Source: Xiphophorus maculatus
Lineage: Eukaryota > Chordata > Actinopteri > Cyprinodontiformes > Poeciliidae
NCBI RefSeq assembly: GCF_002775205.1
Contig: NC_036445.1
Location: 6,034,802 to 6,098,801 of the forward strand
DNA length: 64,000 nucleotides
Direction: 5' to 3'
The notes under the pieces: generated by a model
Databases searched by the model: none
Told to the model about the DNA's origin: nothing
What the model saw: only the letters and a program-made list of their open reading frames with translations
Translations under genes and position numbers: made by a program
Shown here: positions 12,201 through 34,900 of the stretch, one piece after another
How the letters are laid out: each line of letters starts with the position of its first letter
Position numbering within the stretch: position 1 is the stretch's first letter

Positions 12201-15200
12201 GCATAAATTAAAGTTATATACAGAATATAATTATTTATGAGTCAAATGAATAGAAGAAAAATATTTAATGAAAAAACCCAAAAGCTGTCTCTTCAGTCTT
12301 CACTGGAGCCGCTGTAATACAGACTGCTGCAGGAGATGCCTGCTGCCCACAGCCATCAGCATCTACATCTCACTGGAGAACATAAGAGTTACATTTTATG
12401 TCCTCCTACGATTAATAAAGTATTTTTGTGTATGACATGTAAAGATGATTTGATCCAATGAAATCCACGCTGAATATGCAGGGTTTTGTTGCACTTACAT
12501 AAAATAACATTTAATTTGTTGCCAAATTAATAGTGAAAGTTAATTTCTGCTGGCATATCCTGTGTGGGAAGGATATAACTTTTTATTTTTGCTCTTTGGA
12601 AATTATTTTATGATCGAGTTATATATGTAGTTTCCCATAATTCATCACAAATAGCTATGATCTGTGACGTTGTTTGGCATCCCCGTGCTGGGAGGAGATA
12701 GGAAGAAAGTGCTTGCCATCCTGAGCTTAGGGACAGGGCTCACGTTTTGAAAGGTAAATATGTATGTTGTTGTCATTTCCTTGTACCAGCTAAACTTTGC
12801 CATTGGTGTGTCGTCTTGTCGTTTTAACATCATTTAACCATTTATCTGCACAGCACGGTCGGTACGAGATGTCAACTGTCGACATTAGCGATGCTAGCTA
12901 ATACTTTAGCTTAGCCGTGAGCTAAAGAGTTGCTGCCTAGCACATCTATGTCTGATGTGAAATATGTAGTTGACACAGCTTGCGCAATGCTAACATACTA
13001 GCATCTATTAATTGACTTTTAACTCCCGAGTTATCGAGAAAATTAGAATCGTGTTTGTTTATAGTGGAGTTATTACACGTGGAAAACGCACAAATGCGCT
13101 AAATTGAGTAATAAAACGGAGGAACGCTGTAAATAAATTGAGATATCAGGTTTGTCTTAGCTACTTATAGAGTTTGCTAACTAACGGTGTTTGGCTAACA
13201 ACCTTAGTTCTGACATTTGGAGAAATCAAGGAAATTGCATTGTCAAACTTTTGAACAGTTGTGGCTGCTGGTGAGATTTCCAAATGTTTATATTTAGCTA
13301 ACATTTTACTCGTTTGCTTGCGAAAATAGTTGATTCTACTTGTCATGAGAAATGGACATCGAAACGAAGGTTCAAAGTAATTGCATTTTGGGGATTGTAA
13401 TGAGGTTTAGTACACTGTAAATCGTTTTTAGTTGTGTCCAGTCCCTGTTTGAATTGTTACCCAACTGGCTCTAGAAAGTTCTAGACTTTGATTTGACTGT
13501 CTACGTTTCTGTAAAATCAGCTAAACTCACTCTAGAGATGCTGTAGGGAAAATGCATTTGCCTCCTTACAGATTTCTCCTGTTTCTCCAACGTTTCATTT
13601 CTTAAAAGAAATTGTATTATTACACAACAATATCACGAGAGTGCACAGTGCTTTGGGTATTACAGCTAGAAACGACAGCTCCAAATTTAGGTGTTGTGAT
13701 GGACTCAGTCCTGAACTTTCATTGACCTATATACAAAGTCAACCTCAGCTGGAGAAAACTTCTAGGATTAAAAGAATAATGTCTCAATAAGATCTTGAGA
13801 AACTCATGCATGTGTTTATCTTTAGTAAATTGCTTACAGCTACAGTGTCTTCAAAGGACTGCCTAAAAAATCAGACAAGCTGCAGTTGATCCACAGCGCT
13901 GCTGCTTACGCTCTCACTAAAACTATTAAAAAGGAGAACAAGTTTTAAAGTCATTACACTGGCTCATTGTAGCTCAGAGAAAAGATTTCAAAATACTTTA
14001 GTTTGTTTATAAACCACGGGATGAAACAGAACCAAACACGGAAAAGCAGCATTCAGTTTTTATGCTCCACTAATCACTTTGAAATGCCTTGCTGCTGAAA
14101 TGTGCTATACAAATAAAATTTGATTGATTGATTGATTGATTGACTAATCTGGAAGAAACTTCCAGAAATCTGCAAAAAAAAAAAAAAATGCCAGTGCTCT
14201 GAGTTACTTTAATCAAGGCTAAAAAGTCAGTTGTTTAGAGTCGCATTTGGCTGTTTTGTTTATACTACTAACTGAAATGTCATTCATTATAATCTGCGGC
14301 TAAAAAGTTGGGCTGCAACATTTTACCTGTGACCCAACCACTGTGCATTGATCCACTATGTGCGGTGGTATAATTGCAATTATTGACAGAATGAATTCTA
14401 CTTTTCAGCAGAAATCTAGGTAGAGAATCTCTATCCATCACATCCTGACCTTAAGCTCCAGCATATTTTTTTTGTGACGCTGTTGAACAACAATCCGAGG
14501 CATAGCAGCAAGTTAACTTCTGGATGGCTCAAAAAATAGTAAAGATGAATAATAATGATAGTAAAAATAATATTTTGGAGAAGCCTCTCAAGAATCTTGA
14601 TGAAATTGATCTAAACTTAAGCAATTCTGTAGGGAAGAGTGTTCCAAAATTTGCAATTTCTAATCTATTGCAAGTTATTGCAAACAGTTAATAACAGACA
14701 ATTACTAGGTTAGTGGGGGGATTTATAATTTTTCTTTCTACATAATTTGGTTTGGATAGCATTTTTGCCCATAATAAATTATCACAATTTGAAGTCTATT
14801 TTTTTATTATCTTTGTCTGATTTTGACATTTGCTATATGATCCAAAATATTTGAGTGTGACTCAAAACTAAAGCAGAAAAATACAAGGACACAAACTTTT
14901 TCACACCCCAGTGTTTCCACCAGCGAGCTTCTGCCTCCTGCTACTTGAATTGCAATTATTTAATCGGCTCCTCTGTCTCTTCCAAAACAACTTCTATGTT
15001 TACTGTTTCATGTTTCAAGTATTTCCAATGGTAAAGATGAAATGTATTTTTGTCTCAAAGCCAAATGTTCTCTCTCACTGTTTTTAGTAGTGAAATTGTC
15101 ATATTTAGCTGTAACAAATGTGATATTTTGATCATTTAGAAGGGCTATTACAAGTGCCATGTGTTTTGGCTGGGTTTTAATGATTCTGGTGTCCTTTCAA

Positions 15201-16452
15201 GTTCTTTTAATGCTCTTTTGGATCATATATTTTTTCATAGAACAATTTATTTTCATATCAATTTTGAATATGTTGATTTTCTTTATTTTTTTCCATCTTT
15301 GCCTGATTTTGATCAAATTCCTCCTTCAATAGGATTTCATTGTATTTTGTACAAATGGTGCAAAATATTTTAACAATATTTCAGAACAGGACTACAGGAA
15401 GGACACAACACTAAATAGCATCCTTGAAGTTGCCTTAGTGCATCCTCTTTCTTAGACAGAACACATTGTTGGGCTTTGTTCAGTAAGATGACAAGCGTGC
15501 TTTCTGTGAATTTGGATGTGAAAAATGCTTCATCTGTTCAGGCTGAGACTTTACCTTGGCAGGTTAACTTGGCAAGAATTTTATCTACAAATCTGGATGT
15601 GATGAACAGATTTTGTGTCAAAGGATGTTCTCAGTACCAGAATTGTCTTCCTGAAACATGAGGATCACCAAAGAGCCAAAAATATTGTGTAATTTCTGCT
15701 CCTCAATATAACTTGAGACCTATCAATTGTTGGGCTGAAAAATCACAAAAACATCTACATCTCCAATGATTTTTTTAATATATGTTGCCATGAAATGGTT
15801 AGCAGCATTAAATAAATGATCAAACGTTTTTCCTGGACAGAATAACAATTATATTTGTAATTTTCTTTTAAAGGTTCTTTAACGTGGAATGGAGAATATT
15901 ATGTGGTCAAACTAAAAGATTTTCAGCTTGCATTTGTATTCCAAACAAAGTTTTACAGGCAAGTCATAAAATAATATTATTTATTTGCAATTTTGAAAAG
16001 AAACCAAATCTTTTGTGAACTAACTAAGCATATGTTTATGTATCAACTTTCTTGATGTATGCCCTACAGGTGACACCATCAATTAACAGATTATTTGGCT
16101 GATTTTAAATAGTTGTACTCATCTTCGTGCAAATCAAACACTGTTTGAGAGTCATATCAAACATGAACAGTCATCTCTGACTATGTTGTTATGTGTTCTT
16201 GGTATCATTACATTTTCATTGAAAATTCCTAAAATAGCACACATGGAGCATTTTCTAGACATTGGCATGCAAGTAACATACTCCGTCAATGCCACCTGCA
16301 GCCTTGATGATAGTTACACACTTAGTTTTATTTAATGAAATGTCACTCTGATTAAATCCAATATTTTTTTTAATTATGTTATGGTCTCGCCTTTTCTTAT
16401 AGTAACTTATCAACTAATCAAGGCCAAATATAATTATCTCTCATTTTTCAGG
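12201..16452. other. inpp5b-mtf1 intergenic plus mtf1 5' region
   Basis: No coding exon is recognised. The mtf1 coding exon opens with a 3' splice site at 16452, so one or more non-coding 5' exons and the promoter must lie in this interval or in the spacer. The stretch around 12640-13100 is relatively CpG-richer and is a reasonable but unproven place for the mtf1 transcription start. The rest holds an L2-type LINE tail (13840-14146) and otherwise AT-rich unique sequence, including a 61-codon open frame at 15476-15661 that resembles nothing I recognise. Confidence 0.4.
13840..14146 (+). mobile_element. 5'-truncated L2/CR1-type LINE tail with (TTGA)n end
   Basis: Translation reads a decayed reverse-transcriptase C-terminus: the LQLIHSAAAYALTK-like segment at about 13880-13925 corresponds to the LQ-x-x-x-NSAARxxT motif of L2-type LINEs, followed by a 'HYTGSL' counterpart of HWLPV. 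It ends with the fish LINE signature of a CTATACAAATAAAAT tail and a (TGAT)n microsatellite at 14119-14143. It is frameshifted and broken, in the presumed 5' intron of mtf1. Confidence 0.75.
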
Positions 16453-16510
16453 TAACACATTCAACCACTGTATGGTCCTTCTTGCAAAGGAAGGCAAGGC
16501 GACAGGGACC

Positions 16511-27134
<10,624 letters not shown>

Positions 27135-30100
27135 GAGAATTTCCACCGTGTTTTACTTTTCCACCCACAGCTCCAATGATTCTTCCAGCAGATGCCTCGT
27201 CCTTCACCCTGTATAGTTTGTGCATGTACAACCCTCTGTCTGTGCAGTGCATTCTGTTCTGTATGGCACTGTGTGGCATATATACAAACCTGTACAAACT
27301 AGGAGTACGTTTTCGATTTCTGCAGTAGTTGCAGTTAGTTTGCTCACAGAGATTTAGCAGCCTTTAGGCAAATCAATTCTGACAAGAAGCAGTTGATCCT
27401 TTGTGGAAAACATTGCCTGTATATATTAATCCTATTGATATCTACTCATGAACTGATGAAATGTTGTCAAAGCACTGATAATATAAAAAGGTTGTGTAAC
27501 TGAGCAGAACGAAAAAAAATATTTCTATATCTTTGTACTGTACTGTAGGCCGTATCGAACGCTTCAAACTGGTATGCAACTGACCAGAATGCACTGTATA
27601 TTGGAGGAATTTGCTCTTACTTTAATCATGTTTGATTTAAAGCATCATATAGCTCGTATGAAGTGGTTTCTTTAGCATTCTTAATGGAAAATTTATGTAA
27701 TCAGAAAAATGTGATTACTGATTGAGAAGAACCTATGATTAGTTCTGCCTGTCTTTTAAACGGCATTAAGTCAATTTGTAAGTTGCCTCTAACTTAAACT
27801 AACTTAACTTTTTGTATGTTAATTTATTTAAATGCTTGATTCTTTTAATATACAGGTAAAATTCTACTTTATTAGAGTAGAAAATTAATCTAATTTATTT
27901 CAATCAGGTTGCTTTTAAGTTGAATTTTATTTTATTTTTTCCTTATTTGGTTACTGACATGCTTAACGAATTTTGCTGAAAGCAAGTTTGTGAAAAGATT
28001 AACCTCTAGTTTAATGCACAGTAAAGCAAACTGTTGTCAAGGATCTCCAAGATATGACCACACTTAGTTTGCAACTACTGTCACCATCCCATTTTTTCAG
28101 GGCCGTGACCCTCTCAGGGATGCATCAAGTCATAACTGATCCCTGTTCCCTGAGTTCGTTAGACGTGTTTCTTTTTCTCAGAAGACTCACACTTGCAGTA
28201 GCCCTATGTTTTGCTGCACTCTTCCCTGTTTTTTGCACACTTTCTTGTAAAAAGAATAATTTCACAGCTTGCTAGCTGAGGCGACACCACTACAGACTTT
28301 TTTGTATACAACTGCTGTAAAGTAGCATTTAAAAGCTGGTGTCTGGAAACTGTAGATAGAGTACATTTTAGTGTAAGCTTCTTTGAGAACCTTGTAGATT
28401 ACAGGATTTGTATTTTTGTATAGAATTTTGAGCTCAGAGTTTGAACCTAATCTATCCTGCATCTTTACATTCCCCACCCCCTACCCCAATCACATTTATG
28501 TAGAGCAGTTTAGAGTTTTTGCTGTTTAGTTGAATTGTTCTATAACCAACTGGGCTTCTGTACAGTCACCATTTGTATCAAAAAATGTAACTTATAGCCT
28601 TTTGGTAAGAGTATAATTTAATAATAAGTATTGTTTCACATGGGACACAATGCAATGATGACAGAACCAAGGCATTATTTCTAGCAGGTTTTGATATGGA
28701 AGCTCCTTGGCCTAACAAACCATTCTACAAGCCTCTTTGCCTTGATCATCTTTCCTTCAACATGTCAAAATATTGATTTTCATCTCTTGCATGGATCACT
28801 TTGGCCAAAACAGGAAAAGTTTCTTCACAACGTCTAGTTTTTGTTTTCTACAACGGATGTTTGGAAGAATGTAATGAATTGCTATATGATGGAACAGAAA
28901 GCTGACTTTTAATTCATGGTCATAGTTAAAATGTGAAAATCTGGCAGTTTTTGGCCATTTTACATCAATTAAGAGCATCTTTGAGAGGCACAATAATCAG
29001 GATATGTTGTCTTGAGTCAGTAAACTCAATGCTGGACTCATTTAAATGTAGTACTGAAAAAGTTAAGCCACCCTTTTTTTGTATTTTTGTAAAAGCAGAA
29101 CATATTCTTGTAACCATGCTTAAGGACTCAAGCAAAGGTTTTTCAAAAGTTGCCTTTTCACTGTTTTCAAGCTGGTCCTAGTCATTTTGGTGATCAGAAC
29201 TGCTTGAAAATTAAATTACAGATCCAACATAGTTGTCAAAAATGTTAAATTATAACAGGTGTGTAAACAAGATGTATTGGCTCAAAGCTCTTTGGAAGTA
29301 ACTTTTAAAAATTTAAATGTTTTGGCTTTCAAACAACTTTGTCCCCTAGTATCGGTTCATTAAAAGGTGCCTACTTTCACAAATTATACTTTAGTCGAGC
29401 GCTGAATAAGAATCTGCTTCTACCTTAAGCATATTAAGTGTAGTTGGCTCAAACCCAAAGCAACATTTCTCCCCAGCATGCTAAACAGTTCTTTAAGGCC
29501 TGAACAGAAGTAAACTCATTTAAAGCAATATACAAATAATGTGTGGCTTACATTTTTTAATATTGTACTGCAGTGTTCAGAATCCCACTGATATAGTGCT
29601 TGAAATCACTCCCTGCATTTGAAAATGTCTGAAAAAAATCTGACACACTTAAAAACTACTGCAAGAAAGCCAAGCACCCATTACTTTTATTTTTACATGT
29701 ACTGTCAATTTATAGTACAAAACTATGCAATTTAAGGTGGCATTTGGAATTTAAATATTGACTCAAGACTTCTTTTTGCCTTCTACATGATTTGCATATA
29801 CAGTTCTTAGGCAAAAACTGAGTTTTCTGCAGACTTGTGCATATTGACATGAAGAGTGTGAATATGGACTTTAGAGTGTATTTCAGGTACAGTGCCCATA
29901 TATTTTGCAGTTGTCTTTGATTTATTAAAGAAATTGATTTATTTTAAGAGGTCTTTAGAGAAGAATTCTGTTTTAAGAATTAGTCAAACATACAGCTTTC
30001 TCTTCTTCGGTCCTCTGTGTTTGAATTTTGTCAACGTATCCGTTTGACTACATACTTTGTCAGCTTTTATCCTACAAACTAAAGCTTAATGCTGCCAATA

Positions 30101-30415
30101 TTTACATTAGCGATAGTTTCACAGCCCAGGTTTGTTTAACAGCTACATGAGAAATTGGTTTATTTGTTGACATTTGGAAGCAGAATGCTGGGTGTAAAAT
30201 GTTTCATTTTGTTCTCCCACAAATGACCAGTTTAACATAGGAAACCATATGCTTCCAAAGGAATGTCATACACCCAAAGAGAGAACTTACAGATATGTAT
30301 TTTTTAAAGAATGTATAATGTGAAAATGTTTGCTTTTGCTTGTTTCGTACAAAGTGATAAATACCTATGACTTGAGAGCAATATAGTACTAATAAAACCT
30401 TATTCATGTCACATT
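27135..30415 (+). other. mtf1: mtf1 3'UTR (about 3.3 kb)
   Basis: No further coding exon follows the TAG stop at 27132-27134. The sequence is uniformly AU-rich with many ATTTA-type and poly(T) stretches and no recognisable protein. The first strong canonical AATAAA that ends the block is at 30391-30396, just before the convergent gene begins, so I read the whole stretch as the mtf1 3'UTR. Earlier signals such as ATTAAAG near 29924 could give shorter forms. Confidence 0.65.
30391..30396 (+). terminator. mtf1: mtf1 distal poly(A) signal
   Basis: A canonical AATAAA is followed by a U-rich downstream region. Predicted cleavage at about 30405-30420 lies within a few tens of bases of the predicted 3' end of the opposing small gene. 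Confidence 0.6.
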
Positions 30416-30467
30416 ACATATTCAGTGTGCTTTGACTGTTGCTCAACACCCAACAGGATTGACCACT

Positions 30468-30473
30468 TTTATT
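30468..30473 (-). terminator. Poly(A) signal of the small coiled-coil gene
   Basis: On the minus strand, AATAAA lies 10 bases beyond the TGA stop, so the 3'UTR is very short. The predicted cleavage site falls near 30440-30455, almost meeting the mtf1 3' end from the other strand. Confidence 0.65.
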
Positions 30474-30483
30474 CAGTTACATT

Positions 30484-31053
30484 TCATGGGGACGTTTTGG
30501 GAAGTGGCTCTCCAGGTTCTGGCTGTGACTTTAAGTATGCATCTGGTAGAGATTTGTCCTGCAGAAAAAGCAGCATTAGTAGACGTTATGCAAGAAAGAC
30601 ATTGGGGGCTAAAAATAAATAAATACTCACCAGTAAGACCTTCAGTGCTTTCAAGTCATCCAAGACAGCGTTACACATATTTACTCTGTCTGTCAGGGCA
30701 GCCATCCTGGTAGAAATTTCACTGACTTCCTGCAGCATTGAGATAGATTTTGTTTGTGTATATGGAAAGCATTATTTTTGGGTTATAAAGCACCTGCAAG
30801 CTATAATCATAACTAAACACTTGGACTCCAGAACGGTTGTTTTAAAGTTAAACCCATTTATTTACCTTCACCTCCTGAAACAGTTTGGACAGATAGCTCT
30901 TAATGTTGGAACTGACCTGGTGCACCAAGTCCAGGAGATCAACAGCATCCTCTAAGACACCTGCTAAAGTAAACATAATTACAATGACAAACTACTTACT
31001 GTTTTTAATTTTGTTTATCGAAGAAAACTGATTTTACCTGTGTCCGAATCCAT
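30484..31053 (-). CDS. Unnamed small coiled-coil protein (92-94 aa), at the C1orf122 position
   Basis: Four coding exons on the minus strand: 31053-31038 (ATG), 30960-30872 or -30866, 30729-30631, 30558-30484 (TGA). All are bounded by GT-AG and phase-consistent, and every exon is open. The protein starts MDSDTGVLEDAVDLLDLV. It has two regularly spaced hydrophobic helices (about residues 7-35 and 37-68, the second containing ISTRMAALTDRVNMCNAV), then a Pro-rich tail ending PLPKTSP. There is no signal peptide or membrane segment. A poly(A) signal lies at 30473-30468. I do not recognise the family; the short amphipathic helices resemble subunits of small coiled-coil complexes, but that is only a likeness. 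By order and orientation (tail-to-tail with mtf1, head-to-head with yrdc) it is the positional counterpart of human C1orf122. Exon 2 has tandem donors 6 nt apart that include or omit Val-Lys. Confidence 0.8.
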
Positions 31054-31494
31054 GGCCGTACATACAACTCACTGGCCTAGTCCGTCGGTATTTATTAAAG
31101 CAGTTACAGGTGCTTTACATTTTCCTAATTGGTCTACCGCGTGATGACGTAATGCCTAAACGTGAAACAATCCAATAAACGCAAAAATATATAGCTAATA
31201 TAGGTATTTGTTTTCTAGTAATATTACTTAATAATACATTTAAGTAATCACATTTCATAAATTACTGAACTGCATATTGTGGGTCGGTCAGTGGGTGGGG
31301 AAAGTACTAGTACATGATCGGTCAATCTACTATGCGCAGGTTAATGTTAGGGTCTGTTTAAGAAAGAAAAATGGAGGACTATATATTAAAAGAAATACTG
31401 TTACATTTTTACAGATATATAAAATGTTTTTTTCATGTAAGGTTTCCGCATTTAGTTAATTGTTTTAGTAACTTACTGACACATTCATAATATA

Positions 31495-31528
<34 letters not shown>

Positions 31529-31986
31529 TATTTTCAACATTAAATAATCGTATATGCAAAATATTTTTTGGGAATTATTTATTTTGTGGGTTATAGCTCT
31601 TTTGTTCGAAGCCCGGCATAAGGGGACATGGAGGAGAAAAAAAGCGGGCTCTGTAGTTTTGGGCCTTGATATAAATAATTTAATCTTATCAAATTTTGCT
31701 TCTCCAGTTCTGCGGATATCTTGGCATGGATAATAAGTGAATTTTAGGGTAATAAATAATTAAATAGTTATCTGACTTTGAAAAATACTTTTATGTTCTT
31801 TTTAATTTTGTTCTTTTTGTGTTGTTAAAAAAACATGAACAAAATAGTGTAATGAAAGAACTTGTCTGACTTATCAAGTTTGTTTCTAGTCAAATAGGCA
31901 GTTGTGCCTTTAAAAAAAAGTGACGTCATAATTTAGAGGCGTAACCCGGAAAATCTCTGTCATTGCATCAGGCATCAACATGCTCC
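31054..31986. promoter_or_regulatory. Shared head-to-head promoter, small gene / yrdc
   Basis: The two start codons diverge and are 933 bp apart. On the yrdc side an exact CRE octamer TGACGTCA lies at 31921-31928, 59 bp before the chosen ATG. On the other side TGACGTAA at 31145-31152 and a CCAAT box (minus strand, 31128-31132) lie within about 100 bp of the small gene's ATG. The middle contains a (TTA)n microsatellite at 31498-31530. No TATA box is convincingly placed for either gene. Confidence 0.6.
31498..31530. repeat. (TTA)n microsatellite
   Basis: About 11 copies of TTA/ATT in the yrdc/small-gene intergenic promoter region. Confidence 0.95.
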
Positions 31987-34900
31987 ATGTTAGTGGAATA
32001 TCCGGCGTGTGTTTCAGTTCAGCTTGATTTTATGCGTTCGTTTGGATTTGTCGCTGCTGGGTTGATCAAATATAGAGGATCTCACTGTTCAGCGGTCGCT
32101 GGTCGACTCGGAACCGAAATGTGTAAAGAACCGAAGACTAAACTGCTCCGCTTGTACCCGCCAACCTCCAACGGGCCGACGGTTCATCGAGAGACCCAAA
32201 CAGGTACCTACTCGGAATAAAAGAGTATCCCAGTCAGTTTATATAAATTGTAGATGTAGCTGAGCAGGGGAGAGTTTAACTAACACACATACTTTTGACC
32301 AAAAAACACGTTAGCTTTCTGAAAGTGTTGCTAACTTTGATTTTATTTTTTTTTTATCTAATGGACCCTTTTCAGTCAAGCATTGCGAAGGCAAAGTGAA
32401 TTAAAGATGAAATCTCTGTCTTACCATAATATTGGAAAATGGAAATAACTTTTTAAGCAATAACTGTGTCCAGTCTGTTGTTTCCATGTTTAGTTTAGTT
32501 TGAATGTTATGCCATTCTCACGGTGACCATATTGCTAAGGTTTCACGGCGTCAGAGTATTCACAAACATTTTAGACAAAAATATATACTCAGTGGTCACT
32601 TTGTTAGTTACTTGTTGGTGTGGTGTCATCACTCTGTTGCTGTTTAGCATATATAGGCAGCACAGCTACTGCAGAACACTGTGAACCTACTGTCACGTTC
32701 AAGAAACCGGTTTGCTATGATTTGAGCTTTGTGACTCATGTAGGGATGGAGATGGTGAGCAGAAATGCTCAAATAGAATACATAATGTATCTTAAAGGAT
32801 AGTAATGTCCTTTAAACTTTGGGTTTCAAATTGTTCCAAGAAAAATCTCCCGAAACAATTATGCAACCACCAGCATAAACCATGGACACAAGGCAGGCTG
32901 GATCTGCGGTTTCATGTTGTTTTTATGGCAACCTTTGACTATCATTTGATCATCAGAGGAGTCCATGTTTTTCCAATCCGCTGTTGTCTAATTTTGTTGA
33001 GTCTGTGTGAATTTTACACAATGTGATCGGCTGCTGTCACCCATCTGCTTTAAGTACATTTCAGTAACAGGCAATTCAAGATGCTTTACCGGACGAAAAC
33101 ATAAAACAAGAAACTTTACATTTTCTTAAATGTTGACATAAAAATCATCATAGAATATTGTAAAGAAAACTACAATTAATCTACAATCAAAGGCAACTCT
33201 GAACAAGTGATTTTCCAGTCTTATTTGAAGAAACTCATGGCTCCAGCAGTTTTGCATTGTACATCCCCATATGTGTATGTAATTGTTTGTTTCATCTTGT
33301 TATCTCTTCTTAGGTTTATATATTCATCTTTAATGTCTGTATGCTGTGAACGTGTGAAACTGAAGTCAAATTCTCTGTTTGTGCACACTATCTTGGCCAT
33401 TAAACTGGAACTGGTTCTGATTCCCATTCAGGCCAAACTGGATGTAGCAGGGGAATTGCTATAAAAAGTGTAGGTGCAACTTGCTATAGGATAACTAATC
33501 AAAAACTGTAGGGGTGGTTATGTATATATTTTTCAATGACAGTTAATATAATGATACATCTTTTACTGAAGAAAAGATCAAAAGATGGATCAATGCACCC
33601 ATAAAGGCCCAAAAAATGTATTTATTAATGCCAGTTACAAACAAAAGTAAACTTTTCATCAGAGCTGTAGATCATGCTATTGATTATATCTGCTTACGGT
33701 TTTGTTTCCTCTCAGATGACTCTGAAATCCTGAGCTGCACAGTGAAAGCTCTGAAAGACGGTCACATTGTTGCAGTGCCGACAGACACTATCTACGGTCT
33801 GGCGTGTTTGGCCCAAAACTCTGAGGCCGTCAAAAAAATCTACGAAGTGAAAGAACGGAACGGACAGAAGCCGCTGGCGATCTGTGTTGGAGAAATTCAG
33901 GATATCTATCAGTGAGTGTGCTGATCTCAGTTCTGATTAGTCTCTGACTTAGGAGAGTCCTTTAATTCTCTCTTTTGGACTCATGAAATCACTGCATGTT
34001 CTGTTTAGTTATTAAAGAAGTAGGGAACCACTAACCTCTTGTTTCCTGAGTAGGTACTGTAAGGTGAAGGTGAAAGAGGATCTTCTAGGTGATTTACTGC
34101 CTGGTCCCGTCACTCTTGTGTTTGAAAGATCTGAAAAGCTGAATACAAATCTCAATCCTTTTACTTCAGTAAGTCTTCTTCTTTAGTTGGACAAGCATTT
34201 AAATAAAATCCCAAGTGATGTGTCCTTGTAGGCTGTCAGCTGTTATTGTTTTGTCCTTTAGCTTGTAGGCGTTCGTATTCCTGATCATGCCTTTATGAGG
34301 CGCCTCTGCCAGATGTGTGGGGAACCATTGGCACTGACAAGTGCCAACATCAGCTCAAATACCAGCACAGTGGAAGTACATGTAAGTCTCAGAAACATTG
34401 TTTTTTGAATCATGTGCAGCATTTGGTAAGCTGAATATGGCTGTTTTCCTGTTAAAGGAGTTTCAGGAGCTCTGGTCAAAACTAGCTGTGGTGGTGGATG
34501 GAGGACCAATAGGAGACCAGACCCGGCAGGGGTCAACTGTGATTGATCTGTCGATACTAGATAAATACAGAGTCATCAGATCAGGCTGGTAAGTTTTTGT
34601 TGTTGTTGTTGTTTTTTGATTAAGTATTGCTGTTTGAAGTTTTGTTCACTACTACCACATTCTCTACTCAAAGTTTAGATTTTTCTGTAGAGGGATAGGG
34701 TTGTCACATTTATTGGCACCCTTAATATTTGCTTCCTTTTACCAAGTGCTCCCCACTCTGCTAACATTTAGCCCATCACAGACATAATACATAGACAGTC
34801 AGAAGTCAGGGAAGCAGAAGTGATGATCTGCAGAAATTGAATGAAGTGAAATGGTCAACTTCAATGTTGACAGTACAACATTGACAACAGGGATAATAAT

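Noticed and set aside
12296-12420. Open frame FSLHWSRCNTDCCRRC... downstream of inpp5b
   Set aside because: No start, no splice signals and no recognisable family; it likely belongs to the inpp5b 3' flank or a decayed repeat.
15476-15661. Open frame with internally repetitive VNLDV / TNLDV phrases
   Set aside because: Short, no splice context, no known family; it probably reflects a minor internal DNA duplication or unrecognised repeat.
32620-32802. 60-codon open frames in yrdc intron 1
   Set aside because: Start with non-conserved sequence and fit background expectation for AT-rich intron; no exon-like boundaries.
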